Source: Euzebyella saccharophila (GTDB lineage Bacteria; Bacteroidota; Bacteroidia; Flavobacteriales; Flavobacteriaceae). From it: a DNA stretch of 64,000 nt. Below the pieces are notes generated by a model. It was not told where the DNA came from and did not search any database. It was given only the letters and a program-made list of their open reading frames with translations. Position numbers and translations under genes: made by a program. Position 1 is the first letter of the stretch. Every line of letters starts with the position of its first letter. The DNA lies in NCBI RefSeq assembly GCF_014855495.1, contig NZ_JACYFJ010000001.1, forward strand, positions 1,459,449-1,523,448, in the 5' to 3' direction. Positions 8,661 through 18,733 of the stretch are shown here, piece by piece.

Positions 8661-10087
8661 ATCTAAGTAATACCATATTCATAATGCTACTTTTGGTAGG
8701 TTATTTGGTTCATGCACAGAACAAACAGCTCTTGTATGATTTTACTGAAATTCCCCAAGCGGCGATGGTCAACCCTGGTGTGGAAACAGATTTTCAATGG
8801 TACTCGGGCATTCCTGCTTTATCCGGAATATCTATACAGGCCGGTTCCAGTGGGGTTTCTGTGGATGATATTTTTGCCAATGATGGCCTGGATATTAATG
8901 ATAAAATACGAAACAGGGCCATTTACGGGATGGATGTAAGGGATGAGCTCAGCGGCACTTTTCAAATTGAATTCTTAAACGTTGGATTTAGGGGCAAAAA
9001 TCCAGATCTCTTTTACAATGGTGGAATGTATTTAGAAGGGGATGCCATTGGCTATTGGTTTCGTGATTATGCTATTTTGGCTTATGAGGGTAATGCGGAT
9101 AGGCTTGATGAGGCCTTTGATTTGGGTCACCTTAAAACAAGAGGGGAGTTGGTCAATGTTTTGCATTTTGGTGTAAACAAACAAATGGGTAACGGACTCA
9201 CCATTGGAGGGAGGGCCAAGATTTATTCCAGTATTTTTGATTTTAACTCTACAAGAAACAGTGGTAGTTTTGTCACCAGTGAAGGTCAAAGTAATATTTA
9301 CGTTAGCACACTGCAAGCCAATATGAGGCTAAGGACATCTGGCTTAAATTCTTTAAAGGATTCCTATGACGAAGATAACACTTCAGCAACGATAATTAAG
9401 AGAGCTCTTTTTGGAGGGAATTTAGGGGTTGGGTTTGATGCTGGCTTTACCTATCATTTGAACGAACAATTAACCGTTACCGGAAGTCTTTTGGACATTG
9501 GCTTTATTTACCATTCCAATGATGTAAAAACCTATAGTTTACAGGGAAAAACTACCCTAGAAGGGGTGGAAGTAATTCTTCCGGATGCCTTTGATGATCC
9601 AAATACTGATTTCTGGGAAGATTTGGTAGATGAGGTGGAAGAATTTGTACCTTTTGAGGATAATGCGAGGAGTTATGTAGCTTTTAGGCCAACCAAATTA
9701 TATGCCTCTATACGATATAATTTTGGAGAGCCCGTAGAGAGTAGAGCAAATTGCGACTGCGGACCGTATAGTTCAAATGGTGCAGGAAATAGGGCTAAAT
9801 ATGTGAATGGTGTGGGAGCACAACTTTATGCTATTAGCAGGCCTAGAGGTCCGCAAGCTGCTTTAACTGCATTCTATCAAAGAAGATTCGGCAATTTTAT
9901 GGCTTTAAAGATGGCCTACACCGTAGATAAATTTTCTTTTACCAATATTGGGTTGGGGGTAAACTTTCAGGCCGGACCTGTAAACTTCTATGCCATGGCA
10001 GATAATTTACTTTCCTATAGAAATATAGCTGCAAGTAATTATGCTTCTTTTCAGTTAGGATTAAATATTATATCTTGGGGGCAATAG
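8657..10087 (+). CDS. DUF5723 family outer-membrane beta-barrel protein
   Basis: 476 residues with a signal peptide (MNLSNTIFIMLLLVGYLVHA). The mature part starts with a PorP/FadL-like segment (IPQAAMVNPG), has alternating amphipathic strands and an aromatic C-terminus, as in outer-membrane barrels; it resembles DUF5723 proteins common in Bacteroidota. Coupled to the upstream lipoprotein gene. Substrate or partner unknown. Confidence 0.72.
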   Translation: MNLSNTIFIMLLLVGYLVHAQNKQLLYDFTEIPQAAMVNPGVETDFQWYSGIPALSGISIQAGSSGVSVDDIFANDGLDINDKIRNRAIYGMDVRDELSGTFQIEFLNVGFRGKNPDLFYNGGMYLEGDAIGYWFRDYAILAYEGNADRLDEAFDLGHLKTRGELVNVLHFGVNKQMGNGLTIGGRAKIYSSIFDFNSTRNSGSFVTSEGQSNIYVSTLQANMRLRTSGLNSLKDSYDEDNTSATIIKRALFGGNLGVGFDAGFTYHLNEQLTVTGSLLDIGFIYHSNDVKTYSLQGKTTLEGVEVILPDAFDDPNTDFWEDLVDEVEEFVPFEDNARSYVAFRPTKLYASIRYNFGEPVESRANCDCGPYSSNGAGNRAKYVNGVGAQLYAISRPRGPQAALTAFYQRRFGNFMALKMAYTVDKFSFTNIGLGVNFQAGPVNFYAMADNLLSYRNIAASNYASFQLGLNIISWGQ

Positions 10088-10111
10088 GGAAGGGGTATCT
10101 TCTTAATTAGG

Positions 10112-10140
10112 TGCTAAATTAAAATTTGGCATGCTTTTTT
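10112..10140 (+). terminator. Probable intrinsic terminator after the DUF5723 gene
   Basis: Stem TGCTAAAT (10112-10119) pairs with ATTTGGCA (10124-10131), one G-T pair, 4-base loop; a run of six T follows at 10135-10140, three bases beyond the stem. The A/T-rich stem makes it moderate. Confidence 0.5.
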
Positions 10141-10176
10141 CATCTTCCTTTGTAAAATCGATTAAAGAAAAAGATT

Positions 10177-11100
10177 GTGAAGCATTTTTTCCTGGCCTTT
10201 ATTCTATTGGCGTTATTTCCAGTATTGACAAAAGCACAAGTTAATGACTACAAATTTGTAGTTGTTCCTAAAAAGTTCGATGGTTTTAAAAAGGAAAACC
10301 AATATCAAACCAGTACTTTGGTAAAGTACCTTTTTACGGAGGAGGGGTTTGAAACAGCATATGCAGATGATTTGCCTTTGGAGCTGAATGCCAATCGTTG
10401 CAAGGCGCTCTTCGTCAAGTTGCTGGATAATTCCAACATGTTCACTACCAAAACAAGTCTGGTGTTGGAAGATTGCCAAGGAAGGGAAGTATTTATGACT
10501 CAAGAAGGAAAAAGTAAGGAAAAGGAATATAAAGAATCTTTTGGGGAGGCCATAAGAGAAGCATTTATTTCAGTTAAGGGGCTTAATTATCAATATTCAA
10601 GTAAGGAGTTGAATTCGGATCTCGTAACGGTTAGTTATCGCAACGATGTTAAGAACGTGGAAGAAAAATCTAAACCTAAAAATCTGAATCCTATGGTAGA
10701 GCAGAAGGCTACCATCGAGGAACAAAGCTATAAAGACCACACACCTATACCATCGCCTTTGAAAAAGATAGACCAGTCCGTGGTCAATCAGTCAGCCACC
10801 CAGTCCGTTCAAAGCTATGAGAGCAAAACTCCGAAAACCACGGACGTAAAAAGTGAGGTTTCATCTGTTGCGGAGCCAATTTCCGGCACCCTATATGCCC
10901 AAAAACTAGAGAACGGATATCAATTGGTGGACAACACCCCAAAAATAAGGATGAAAATATTCGAGACATCTATGCCCAATTATTACTTAGCGGATGCCGA
11001 TGGTCAATCTGGGGTAGTTTTTGAAAAGGATGGTAACTGGTTCTTTGAATATCAAAAAGAGGGAAAAACGGTAACCCAAGAATTGGAAATTAAGTTTTAG
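10177..11100 (+). CDS. Exported protein of unknown function
   Basis: 307 residues beginning at a GTG with a clear signal peptide (MKHFFLAFILLALFPVLTKA). The N-terminal half (VVPKKFDGFKKENQYQTSTL) resembles a conserved flavobacterial protein of unknown function; the middle is low-complexity and rich in Lys, Glu and Ser; the C-terminal part (YLADADGQSGVVFEKDGNWFFEY) is a small beta-rich module. No catalytic motif seen. It converges on rarA, the coding ends overlapping by 11 nt. Confidence 0.7.
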   Translation: MKHFFLAFILLALFPVLTKAQVNDYKFVVVPKKFDGFKKENQYQTSTLVKYLFTEEGFETAYADDLPLELNANRCKALFVKLLDNSNMFTTKTSLVLEDCQGREVFMTQEGKSKEKEYKESFGEAIREAFISVKGLNYQYSSKELNSDLVTVSYRNDVKNVEEKSKPKNLNPMVEQKATIEEQSYKDHTPIPSPLKKIDQSVVNQSATQSVQSYESKTPKTTDVKSEVSSVAEPISGTLYAQKLENGYQLVDNTPKIRMKIFETSMPNYYLADADGQSGVVFEKDGNWFFEYQKEGKTVTQELEIKF

Positions 11101-12373
11101 GGTTGTATTTGTCCTTCCAACGATTGGTGATAAATTCCTTAATTCCTTTTTCTCTAGAATTGTTTCCCGGTTCGTAAAAATTGGTGCCAATAATTTCTTC
11201 GGGAAGAAATTCCATATTCACAAAATTGTTCTGATAGTCGTGGGCATATTTATACTCATCGCCGTAACCAAGGTCTTTCATTAATTTGGTAGGAGCATTT
11301 CTAAGAGGCAAGGGTACACTTAAATCCCCAGTTTCACGAACTTTTTGCTGTGCTTTGTTTATGGCCATATAACTTGCATTGCTTTTAGGCGACGTGGCTA
11401 AATAAATAGCACATTGGCTTAATATGATTCGTGCTTCGGGATAGCCAACAGTAGTTACGGCCTGAAATGCGTTATTAGCTATCACCAAAGCAGTAGGGTT
11501 GGCCAAACCAATATCCTCGGAAGCAGATATTAGCAATCTTCTAGCAATGAACTTTACATCCTCCCCACCTTCAATCATTCTTGCCAGCCAATAAACGGCG
11601 CCATTGGGATCACTTCCCCTAATCGATTTGATAAAAGCCGAAATAATGTCATAGTGCTGTTCTCCGGTTTTGTCATAGAGAACCGTATTTTTTTGAACTC
11701 TGGCCAGCACTAATTCATTAGTAATTTCAATAGAATCACCATCAACGGAATTAATGACCAATTCAAAAATATTCAAAAGCTTGCGCCCATCACCTCCAGA
11801 TAGTTTTAATAAAGCTTCGGTTTCCTTAAGGTCAACTTTTTTCTTACTTAGTAGGGAATCTTGCTTTAAAGCACGCTTTAGAAGATTTTCTAAATCTTCT
11901 TTTCCAAAGGCATTTAGAATATACACTTGACATCTTGATAAAAGTGCAGGGATGACTTCAAAACTGGGGTTTTCCGTAGTGGCGCCAATTAGGGTGACCC
12001 ATCCTTTTTCCACGGCCGCCAAGAGGGAATCTTGCTGCGATTTACTGAACCTGTGAATCTCGTCAATAAAAAGAATAGGATTTTTTGCCGTAAAAAGACC
12101 GCCGCTTTTCTTTGCTTTTTCAATGACCTCTCTAACATCCTTCACACCGCTATTAATCGCACTTAGAATGTAAAAGGGCCTATCGCTTTCATTTGCTATG
12201 ATATTGGCCAAAGTGGTTTTCCCTGTACCTGGAGGACCCCATAGTATTAGAGAAGGAATGATTCCTCTTTTTATTTGCTGTGTCAAGGAGCCGTTTTCGC
12301 CAACCAAATGGCTTTGGCTTATATAGTCTTCTAGTGTTTTTGGCCGTATGCGTTCTGCTAGTGGTTCATTCAT
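11090..12373 (-). CDS. rarA: Replication-associated recombination protein A (RarA/MgsA AAA+ ATPase)
   Basis: 427 residues. Starts [18 protein letters not shown], as usual for the family; Walker A GPPGTGKT at 46-53, Walker B with DEIH at 104-107, sensor 1 GATTENPSF, then the C-terminal tetramerisation region ([22 protein letters not shown]). RarA acts at stalled or damaged replication forks with SSB and RecA-linked pathways. Length is normal. The promoter element ends only 4 nt before the ATG (see the separate entry). Confidence 0.95.
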   Translation of the reverse strand: MNEPLAERIRPKTLEDYISQSHLVGENGSLTQQIKRGIIPSLILWGPPGTGKTTLANIIANESDRPFYILSAINSGVKDVREVIEKAKKSGGLFTAKNPILFIDEIHRFSKSQQDSLLAAVEKGWVTLIGATTENPSFEVIPALLSRCQVYILNAFGKEDLENLLKRALKQDSLLSKKKVDLKETEALLKLSGGDGRKLLNIFELVINSVDGDSIEITNELVLARVQKNTVLYDKTGEQHYDIISAFIKSIRGSDPNGAVYWLARMIEGGEDVKFIARRLLISASEDIGLANPTALVIANNAFQAVTTVGYPEARIILSQCAIYLATSPKSNASYMAINKAQQKVRETGDLSVPLPLRNAPTKLMKDLGYGDEYKYAHDYQNNFVNMEFLPEEIIGTNFYEPGNNSREKGIKEFITNRWKDKYNPKT

Positions 12374-12377
12374 TTGA

Positions 12378-12385
12378 CAAAATTA
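12378..12385 (-). promoter_or_regulatory. -7 element immediately before rarA (possible leaderless mRNA)
   Basis: TAATTTTG on the minus strand, 4 nt from the ATG at 12373. With transcription normally starting about 5 to 7 nt after this element, the transcript would begin at or near the start codon. Confidence 0.5.
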
Positions 12386-12498
12386 GGCAACTCTTTAAGT
12401 ATTTCAAACGATAAATGAGTCAGGTGTTAAATTGGAATTGGAACTGCGATTGGCATGGTGACAAAGTTTCAGCAAAAAATAATTGGCTAACTTATTGA

Positions 12499-12506
12499 TA
12501 ATTTTG
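12499..12506 (+). promoter_or_regulatory. -7 element immediately before the rhomboid gene (possible leaderless mRNA)
   Basis: TAATTTTG ends 4 nt before the ATG at 12511. It matches TAnnTTTG. No -33 TTTG at the usual distance was found. Confidence 0.5.
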
Positions 12507-12510
12507 AATC

Positions 12511-13251
12511 ATGTCCGAAAATCATTATTTCAAATTTACCAATGCTGTTGTAATAGCACCACTTTTTGCGGTATTGGCTATATGGACGGTTTACTATTTA
12601 GAGATTAGATTCCAGACCAATTGGAATGAATTCGGTATTTATCCAAAAACTGCTTTAGGCTTGCGAGGTATTCTTTTGAGTCCGTTTATTCATGGCTCGG
12701 TAGTGCATTTATATAATAATACCATACCCTTAGCAGTGTTATCAGCCTCTCTTTTCTACTTCTATAGAAAGATTGCTTGGAAGGTATTGATTTGTGGAGC
12801 TATTGGTGTGGGGTTGTTTACATGGGTAATTGGAAGGGCCTCGTATCATATAGGGGCAAGTGGTATAATCTATTTATTGGCAAGCTTTATATTTTTCAAG
12901 GGAATATTTACCAAACACTATCGGCTGGTTGCTCTTTCTCTGGGTATTGTTTTTATATATGGAAGTATGCTTTGGTATATCTTCCCAATTGAAGAAGGAA
13001 TTTCTTGGGAAGGCCATTTGGGTGGATTTATTTTCGGATTTGTACTCGCCTATTTCTTGAAAGCGCCTACACCACCCCTTAAGAAATATCGATGGGAAGA
13101 GGAAAACTTTAATGCTCAAGAAGATCCTTTTCTAAAACATTTTGATGAGAAAGGAAACTTTATCGGCGAACAGGAATTACTGGAGCAAGAAAATGAATTG
13201 ACCATCCATTACCACTACAAAGAAACGGAAGATGACACCCCAAACGAATAG
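12511..13251 (+). CDS. Rhomboid family intramembrane serine protease
   Basis: 246 residues with six likely membrane segments. The catalytic Ser is in GASG (Ser117), the catalytic His in EGHLGGFIFG (His169), and the H-x-x-N-N stretch HLYNN (66-70) provides the oxyanion-side residues, so the active site is complete. A hydrophilic C-terminal tail of about 60 residues follows the last helix. Rhomboids cleave transmembrane substrates within the bilayer; the substrate here is unknown. Converges with rlmB, 7 nt apart. Confidence 0.88.
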   Translation: MSENHYFKFTNAVVIAPLFAVLAIWTVYYLEIRFQTNWNEFGIYPKTALGLRGILLSPFIHGSVVHLYNNTIPLAVLSASLFYFYRKIAWKVLICGAIGVGLFTWVIGRASYHIGASGIIYLLASFIFFKGIFTKHYRLVALSLGIVFIYGSMLWYIFPIEEGISWEGHLGGFIFGFVLAYFLKAPTPPLKKYRWEEENFNAQEDPFLKHFDEKGNFIGEQELLEQENELTIHYHYKETEDDTPNE

Positions 13252-13258
13252 TGTTATG

Positions 13259-13999
13259 TCATTTTTGCTGCCGCTGCCTCACTGCTTCATATAAAAAGAT
13301 GGCACAGGCTACTGAAACGTTCAAACTTCCTATTTCTCCTAATAGTGGTATACTGGCCAAATCATCGACAGCCCTTAAGGTAGAAGGGGAGATGCCCCGG
13401 TCTTCTGAACCCATAACAATAGCGGTGGGACCAGTATAGTCAATTTGATAGAGGTCTGACTCTGTTTTTTCGGTCGCTGCCACCACTTTTACCCCGCTTC
13501 CTTGAAGATAGTACACCGCATCTTTAATGTGGTCCACTTTTACTATTGGTACTTTAAATGCCGCACCCGCAGAGGTTTTAATAGTATCGGCGGTTACTGG
13601 TGCGGCTCCCTTTTTTTGGATGATGATTCCGTTAACCCCTGAACATTCCGCTGTTCTAATAATCGCCCCAAAATTACGAACGTCTGAAAGTTGATCCAAC
13701 AATAGAAACAAGGGTTGTTTTTCTCTTTCGATGACATCTTCGACCAAGGTTTCCAATTCGTAAAATTGAATAGGAGAGATGTTCGCAACTACCCCTTGGT
13801 GGTTGTTCTTGGTAATATGGTTCAGTTTTTCGAGAGGTACATAGTTGGGTTTGACCCCGCTCTTTCTGAGAAGGGTTTCAAGTTCCTTTGCAAGGCTTCC
13901 TTTAAGACCTCTTTGAATAAATACTTTATCGATTGGTTCGTTGGCATTGATGGCTTCCATTACCGCTCTGATACCATAGATTTGAGGTGTTTTTTGCAT
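13259..13999 (-). CDS. rlmB: 23S rRNA (guanosine-2'-O)-methyltransferase RlmB/TrmH family
   Basis: 246 residues from the ATG at 13999 (MQKTPQIYGIRAVMEAI, the family's usual start); a longer frame to 14050 would run through the upstream terminator and promoter. An N-terminal L30e-like substrate-binding domain is followed by the SPOUT methyltransferase fold with its knot motifs LLDQLSDVRNFGAIIRTAE, IVMGSEDRGIS and IPLLGEIGSLNVSVACAIF. Predicted to methylate a ribose in 23S rRNA, Gm2251 in E. coli numbering. The exact rRNA or tRNA target within this family cannot be told from sequence alone. Confidence 0.88.
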   Translation of the reverse strand: MQKTPQIYGIRAVMEAINANEPIDKVFIQRGLKGSLAKELETLLRKSGVKPNYVPLEKLNHITKNNHQGVVANISPIQFYELETLVEDVIEREKQPLFLLLDQLSDVRNFGAIIRTAECSGVNGIIIQKKGAAPVTADTIKTSAGAAFKVPIVKVDHIKDAVYYLQGSGVKVVAATEKTESDLYQIDYTGPTAIVMGSEDRGISPSTLRAVDDLASIPLLGEIGSLNVSVACAIFLYEAVRQRQQK

Positions 14000-14003
14000 G
14001 GGG

Positions 14004-14011
14004 CAAATATA
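14004..14011 (-). promoter_or_regulatory. -7 element immediately before rlmB
   Basis: TATATTTG on the minus strand, separated from the ATG at 13999 by four C. It lies just beyond the terminator of the SusD gene, so rlmB has its own promoter and probably almost no leader. Confidence 0.55.
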
Positions 14012-14017
14012 AACTAA

Positions 14018-14044
14018 AAAACCACCCTGTGAGAGGGTGGTTTT
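14018..14044 (-). terminator. Intrinsic terminator of the susCD operon
   Basis: Perfect inverted repeat AAAACCACCCT (14018-14028) and AGGGTGGTTTT (14034-14044), loop GTGAG. On the minus strand the stem is followed by a T-run, which ends SusD transcription before the rlmB promoter. Symmetric enough to work in both directions. Confidence 0.85.
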
Positions 14045-14066
14045 CTTCAATAAATAATAAACATTC

Positions 14067-15491
14067 TTAATTCACATCCCACCAAACCTTGGTAGTCATA
14101 TCTGCTGGATTAGAAGATACTGCTGATAGAGAGGTTCCATTAGCGGTTGTTTCCGATAAGGGATATGGCATTCTAACAGGAATCGTATTAATTACCGCAG
14201 CAGCAGGAGCAGAAAGAGCAGGAAAGTCCAATCTTCTCCACTCATTCCAAGCCTCAATACCCTTAGCATATAGAGCAATCCATTTTTGAACACCAATGGA
14301 TTCTTTCCAATTTCCAGCGTCATAAGGATTGTTGCTTAAATAATCAGCAATAGCAGCTGCATCTTCAATACCCCAATAGTTCATAGATGCTGTTACCGCA
14401 TTGTTGTAAGCGGTTTCGGCATCTCCACTGAGAATTCCTCTTTCGTAGGCTTCTGCCAGCAAAAATTGTACTTCGGCATAAGACATTACAACATGTGGAG
14501 TAGTTGCCGCTCTAACGGCATCACCAGGTCTGGAAGTAGAAGCTTTCAGTGCCGTAGCAGCGTTATCTGTTAATCCATATTCTAGACCAACAATTGAACC
14601 GCCAGCCGCTGGATTGGCATAAACCTCAAGACGCGGGTCTCCCAAATCATTTAGAGTAGTAACTAGAAATTCTGAAACTGCGTAATCATCTCTATTGTCC
14701 AAGTTAACATTTTGCCAAAGAGGATTTGAACGATCAGGTGCTGAATCGAAAGTAAACAGTGCATCTTCCTCATTACTGGAAATTAAGTTGGACGAAGCCA
14801 TAGTTACATATGTTGAGGCCGTACCAGGGTCTATATCTGCCAACCTCATTGCATATTTAAGCATCAAGGAATTGGTAAGCTTTATCCAGTTGTTTACATT
14901 CCCATTGTAAAGAACGTCTCCACTATCAAAAGATGGAGAAGATGTATTAAAACTGTTTCTAGCTTCTTCTAAAGTGGAAAGAATACCTTTATATACAGTT
15001 TCTTGGGAGTCATAAGCTGGTAAATCAATTTCTGTATCTAAGGATTCTGTGTATGGAATCGCACCAAAACTATCGGTTAGGAAACCATATGCCTGTGCAC
15101 TCATTACATTTAAGATATTTGTCCTATTGGTTTTGATTGCATCGGATACATCTTGTGCCTCTACCAACGTTTTTGCTGCATCCAATTCCTTAAGGACAGA
15201 TACGTAAACTTCTGTCCATGTGGCATTAAAAGTGCTTACTGTTTGGTTATATCGCTGATCTTGGGTGTATTCGTTTTCGGCCCACTGTTGGGTCATTAAC
15301 AATCCCCAACCTGCATTAACGGCAGGCCCTGCCAAACGATCATAAAATGTATATTGAGCAGTTGTAAGTAACGTTGACGGGCTTACACTTACAGCACTGT
15401 TTGGATCAACATTAAGTTCTTCAAGCCCATTGTCACATCCCAGGATAAATCCTGCAGATAAGATTAGTGTTAAAAATTTATTTCTTTTCAT
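14067..15491 (-). CDS. SusD/RagB-like nutrient-binding outer-membrane lipoprotein
   Basis: 474 residues with a lipoprotein signal (LTLILSAGFILGC, lipidated Cys19). The early LNVDPNSAVSVSPSTLLTTAQ stretch and the helical TPR-like body match the second SusD-like family (SusD/RagB, starch-binding-associated). It forms the lid of the SusC transporter on the cell surface. Directly after susC, 11 nt apart. No glycoside hydrolase or peptidase gene is adjacent, so the ligand (glycan or peptide) cannot be told. Confidence 0.88.
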   Translation of the reverse strand: MKRNKFLTLILSAGFILGCDNGLEELNVDPNSAVSVSPSTLLTTAQYTFYDRLAGPAVNAGWGLLMTQQWAENEYTQDQRYNQTVSTFNATWTEVYVSVLKELDAAKTLVEAQDVSDAIKTNRTNILNVMSAQAYGFLTDSFGAIPYTESLDTEIDLPAYDSQETVYKGILSTLEEARNSFNTSSPSFDSGDVLYNGNVNNWIKLTNSLMLKYAMRLADIDPGTASTYVTMASSNLISSNEEDALFTFDSAPDRSNPLWQNVNLDNRDDYAVSEFLVTTLNDLGDPRLEVYANPAAGGSIVGLEYGLTDNAATALKASTSRPGDAVRAATTPHVVMSYAEVQFLLAEAYERGILSGDAETAYNNAVTASMNYWGIEDAAAIADYLSNNPYDAGNWKESIGVQKWIALYAKGIEAWNEWRRLDFPALSAPAAAVINTIPVRMPYPLSETTANGTSLSAVSSNPADMTTKVWWDVN

Positions 15492-15502
15492 AATTTCTTT
15501 GT

Positions 15503-18500
15503 TTAAAATTTAGCGGATAGATTAACACCAAAGGACCTAGTTGCTGGCACTTGTGAATTTTCCAAACCTTGGGCGTTTCCTGCTCCTGCTATAATTTGAG
15601 GGTCAATATAGGGAACATCAGCAGATAGAATGGCTAAATTTCTTCCAAATACACTTAAGTTAAGGTCTTTAATTGGAGTTCCTTTTATGAATTTTGCAGG
15701 GAATGAATAGGACAACCTTACATCTCTCAACTTAACAAAACTAGCATCATAAACATGGCTAGCTGCACGTTGATAATTATCAGTATGGTAGCCTTGTGCA
15801 TCTATTCTTGTGGTGTTGGGTGCTCCTGATTCCGTAACACCCGGCAATAAAAGACCATTGGCCCTTATATCACTTTCACCGTTAAATGAAACCGTTTCCG
15901 GTAACATACCTGAATATTTGGCCCACATTAAAGATGCTGAATGGATAATGCCACCTTCTTGAAAATCTACCAAACCTGATAAAGTGAAATTTTTATATCT
16001 AAAAGAAGTGTTAATTCCACCAACATAATCGGCGATTGCAGATCCTAAATAAACTCTATCATCTGTATAAAGATAAGCCCCGTCATCTCCAACTACTTTA
16101 TTACCGTTTTCATCGCGGATAAAATCTTGTCCAAATACGGCCATATATGGTTTGCCTTCTTGTATTCTCAAATCTGCTCCCCAAGTTGCTGTCACATTGA
16201 TGCTCTCTACAATAGATTCTCCATTTTCGTCTTTCAATAATTCAACAACTTCGTTTTCTTGTTTAGTTACATTAAATCCGATATCCCAGGTAAAATCTTC
16301 AGTTCTTATTGGAGTTACATTCAACTGTAGTTCAATACCCTTATTCTTCATGCTACCCGCATTCAAAAGTTTTGAGGAATAACCTGTGGTAGATGAGGTA
16401 GGTACATTAAATATTTGATCTTCTGTCAAACGATCATAATAGGAAGCGTCTAAAGTTAATCTACTCTGGAATAATCTAACAGAAATACCGAATTCAGTTT
16501 CTGTTGTCAACTCATTTACCAAATCAGGGTTTTGCTGAGAGTTTGGCACGGTGTACATTGGCAAACTTCCAAAATTTGGTGTAAGTGGGTTGTAAACATC
16601 AGTTAATCTATATGGATCGGCATCGTTACCTGCCTGAGCAATACTTGCCCTAAGTTTTACAAAGTTTACGATGTCATTGTTTCTTAAGAAATCCAATTCT
16701 GTCAAAACAAAACTCATAGACGCTGCAGGATAGAAATAACTGTTATTGTCTGCAGGTAAAGTAGATGACCAGTCATTTCTAGCAGATAAGTCTAAATAGA
16801 GCATATCTTTAAACCCAAAACTGGTAGAACCAAAAATACTATTAATTCCCTTGTCAGCTTGATAGGTTTCGGCGTTGACAGCGGCACTAGAGTTGCTTAC
16901 ATTAAAAAATTTATCTACAACCAAACCTCCAGATGTAGAAACCGTATGTCTCTTGGTGTATTGTCTCATTCTGTTGGCACCAAGCAAACCTGTGAAAGAG
17001 AAATCTTCTGAAAAGTCTGTCTGGTAGTTCAATCGAACTTCAAAGTTATTTTCTTGGAACTTCCTTTCTGTCTCAACATATTTAGATTGGTCAATACCTC
17101 GTTGAGGTATTCCTTCCCGTAAGCTAAATTGAGTAATATCTGTACCGAATTGGGAGGATAAACTTAAACCTTTAGTAATCTCATAAGAGAAGTTTGCGTT
17201 CCCAAAAACTCTATTTCTCCAATCTTCTTGAAGAAAGTTATTTCTTACCCAGTATGGGTTATCAAAGTAGTTTGGAAATGAATCGAACTCTAATAAGTTA
17301 CCATTATCGTCTTCAATAATACCTGTAGCGTTCCATGTATATTGTTCTCCAAGAGTTGTATTTTGTTGTGACTTAAGTCTGTCAACATCCAGTTGAGTTT
17401 GCCACCACTGATAAAAACCTTGTAACGGATTACCATTGTTATAACCTGTGATGTTTCTATTCTGAGCATCTGTACGTATATAGCTCATGGAAACACCTGC
17501 AGTTAATTTTTCGGTAAGATTATAGGTAGAGTTAAGGCTTACCGTATTTCTTTGTAGAGAACCTCCCGGAGTCGTACCTGTCTGATCTAAATTCGTATAT
17601 GACAACCTAAACGAACCCTTGTCATCAGATCCACTTAAGGCAATGCTGTTCATCATAGTCAAACCTGTATTGAAAAATGATTCATAAGAGTTTGGCGGAG
17701 CCACCCATGGTCTAGTTTCTTTGTAGTTGCTAGCACCTGGATCCCATGAATCCCAATGTCTTACCAAAACATTAGAATTGTATTTAGGACCCCAAGAACC
17801 ATCTTTTCCGTAATTAGGAGCTAAATAAGAAACGCCATCTTGCGTGAATTCATTGAAACCGCTAGCCGTATCATAAATAGAACCACCACCGTAAGTTTGT
17901 TGATGGGGGATTAAATTTCTTACTTCATCCATGGTAACACTACTTTCAAAGGAGACGCCAAGCCCCTTATTGGAAGAACCATTTTTTGTAGTAATAAGAA
18001 TTACACCATTTGCACCTCTAGATCCATAAATAGCAGTCGCTGCAGCACCTTTAAGTACGGACATTGTTTCAATACTTGAAGGATCTAAGTCTGATGCGGT
18101 ATTACCGTAATCGTAAGCGTTATCTCCAAAACCACGCTCCTGATCTTGAGAAGAAAAGCTTTGGTTGCTGATAGGCACTCCATCAACTACAAATAAAGGC
18201 TGGTTGTTGCCAAGAAAAGAGTTGGAACCCCTGATAGTAATTCTTGATGAACCACCTAGAGCTGAAGAACTTCCCTGAATTTGAACACCAGATACTTTAC
18301 CCTGAAGTGAGTTAACAATATTAACCTCTTTAGTTTCTTCGATGCTTTCACCAGAAACTTCCTGCACCGCGTAACCAATGGCTTTTTCAGCTTTGGTAAT
18401 TCCCATTGCGGTTACTACAACCTCTTCTAGTGACTCGGCATCTTCCGTCATTTGAAGATTAATAGTGTTTGATGCTCCTACGGCTCGAGTTTCGGTCTTG

Positions 18501-18733
18501 TAACCGAGGTAAGAGAAGGATAGAGTTTGACCTTGACTAGCGTTTATGGCATAGTTTCCGTCAAAATCTGTTTGGGTTCCTACCGTGGTTCCTTGCACCA
18601 CAATATTAACCCCCGGTAAAGGTAGTCCATCCGCGTCGGCCACCGTACCGGTAATGGTTTTGTCTTGTGCAAAAGTTATTTGCACGAACAACGCTAAAAA
18701 TAGCGTCAACAATCCTCTGTGTTTTGCTCTCAT
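15503..18733 (-). CDS. SusC/RagA family TonB-linked outer-membrane transporter
   Basis: 1076 residues from the ATG at 18733, which begins the signal peptide (MRAKHRGLLTLFLALFVQI). After cleavage comes the carboxypeptidase-D-like N-terminal extension (ITGTVADADGLPLPGVNIVV), the LEEVVVTAMG TonB-box-like stretch, the plug domain (GSRGANGVILITTK) and a 22-strand barrel. It imports a bound ligand using TonB energy with its SusD partner. The longer frame to 18763 adds ten polar residues before the signal peptide and was rejected. No sigma/anti-sigma or hybrid sensor gene lies next to it. Confidence 0.92.
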   Translation of the reverse strand: MRAKHRGLLTLFLALFVQITFAQDKTITGTVADADGLPLPGVNIVVQGTTVGTQTDFDGNYAINASQGQTLSFSYLGYKTETRAVGASNTINLQMTEDAESLEEVVVTAMGITKAEKAIGYAVQEVSGESIEETKEVNIVNSLQGKVSGVQIQGSSSALGGSSRITIRGSNSFLGNNQPLFVVDGVPISNQSFSSQDQERGFGDNAYDYGNTASDLDPSSIETMSVLKGAAATAIYGSRGANGVILITTKNGSSNKGLGVSFESSVTMDEVRNLIPHQQTYGGGSIYDTASGFNEFTQDGVSYLAPNYGKDGSWGPKYNSNVLVRHWDSWDPGASNYKETRPWVAPPNSYESFFNTGLTMMNSIALSGSDDKGSFRLSYTNLDQTGTTPGGSLQRNTVSLNSTYNLTEKLTAGVSMSYIRTDAQNRNITGYNNGNPLQGFYQWWQTQLDVDRLKSQQNTTLGEQYTWNATGIIEDDNGNLLEFDSFPNYFDNPYWVRNNFLQEDWRNRVFGNANFSYEITKGLSLSSQFGTDITQFSLREGIPQRGIDQSKYVETERKFQENNFEVRLNYQTDFSEDFSFTGLLGANRMRQYTKRHTVSTSGGLVVDKFFNVSNSSAAVNAETYQADKGINSIFGSTSFGFKDMLYLDLSARNDWSSTLPADNNSYFYPAASMSFVLTELDFLRNNDIVNFVKLRASIAQAGNDADPYRLTDVYNPLTPNFGSLPMYTVPNSQQNPDLVNELTTETEFGISVRLFQSRLTLDASYYDRLTEDQIFNVPTSSTTGYSSKLLNAGSMKNKGIELQLNVTPIRTEDFTWDIGFNVTKQENEVVELLKDENGESIVESINVTATWGADLRIQEGKPYMAVFGQDFIRDENGNKVVGDDGAYLYTDDRVYLGSAIADYVGGINTSFRYKNFTLSGLVDFQEGGIIHSASLMWAKYSGMLPETVSFNGESDIRANGLLLPGVTESGAPNTTRIDAQGYHTDNYQRAASHVYDASFVKLRDVRLSYSFPAKFIKGTPIKDLNLSVFGRNLAILSADVPYIDPQIIAGAGNAQGLENSQVPATRSFGVNLSAKF

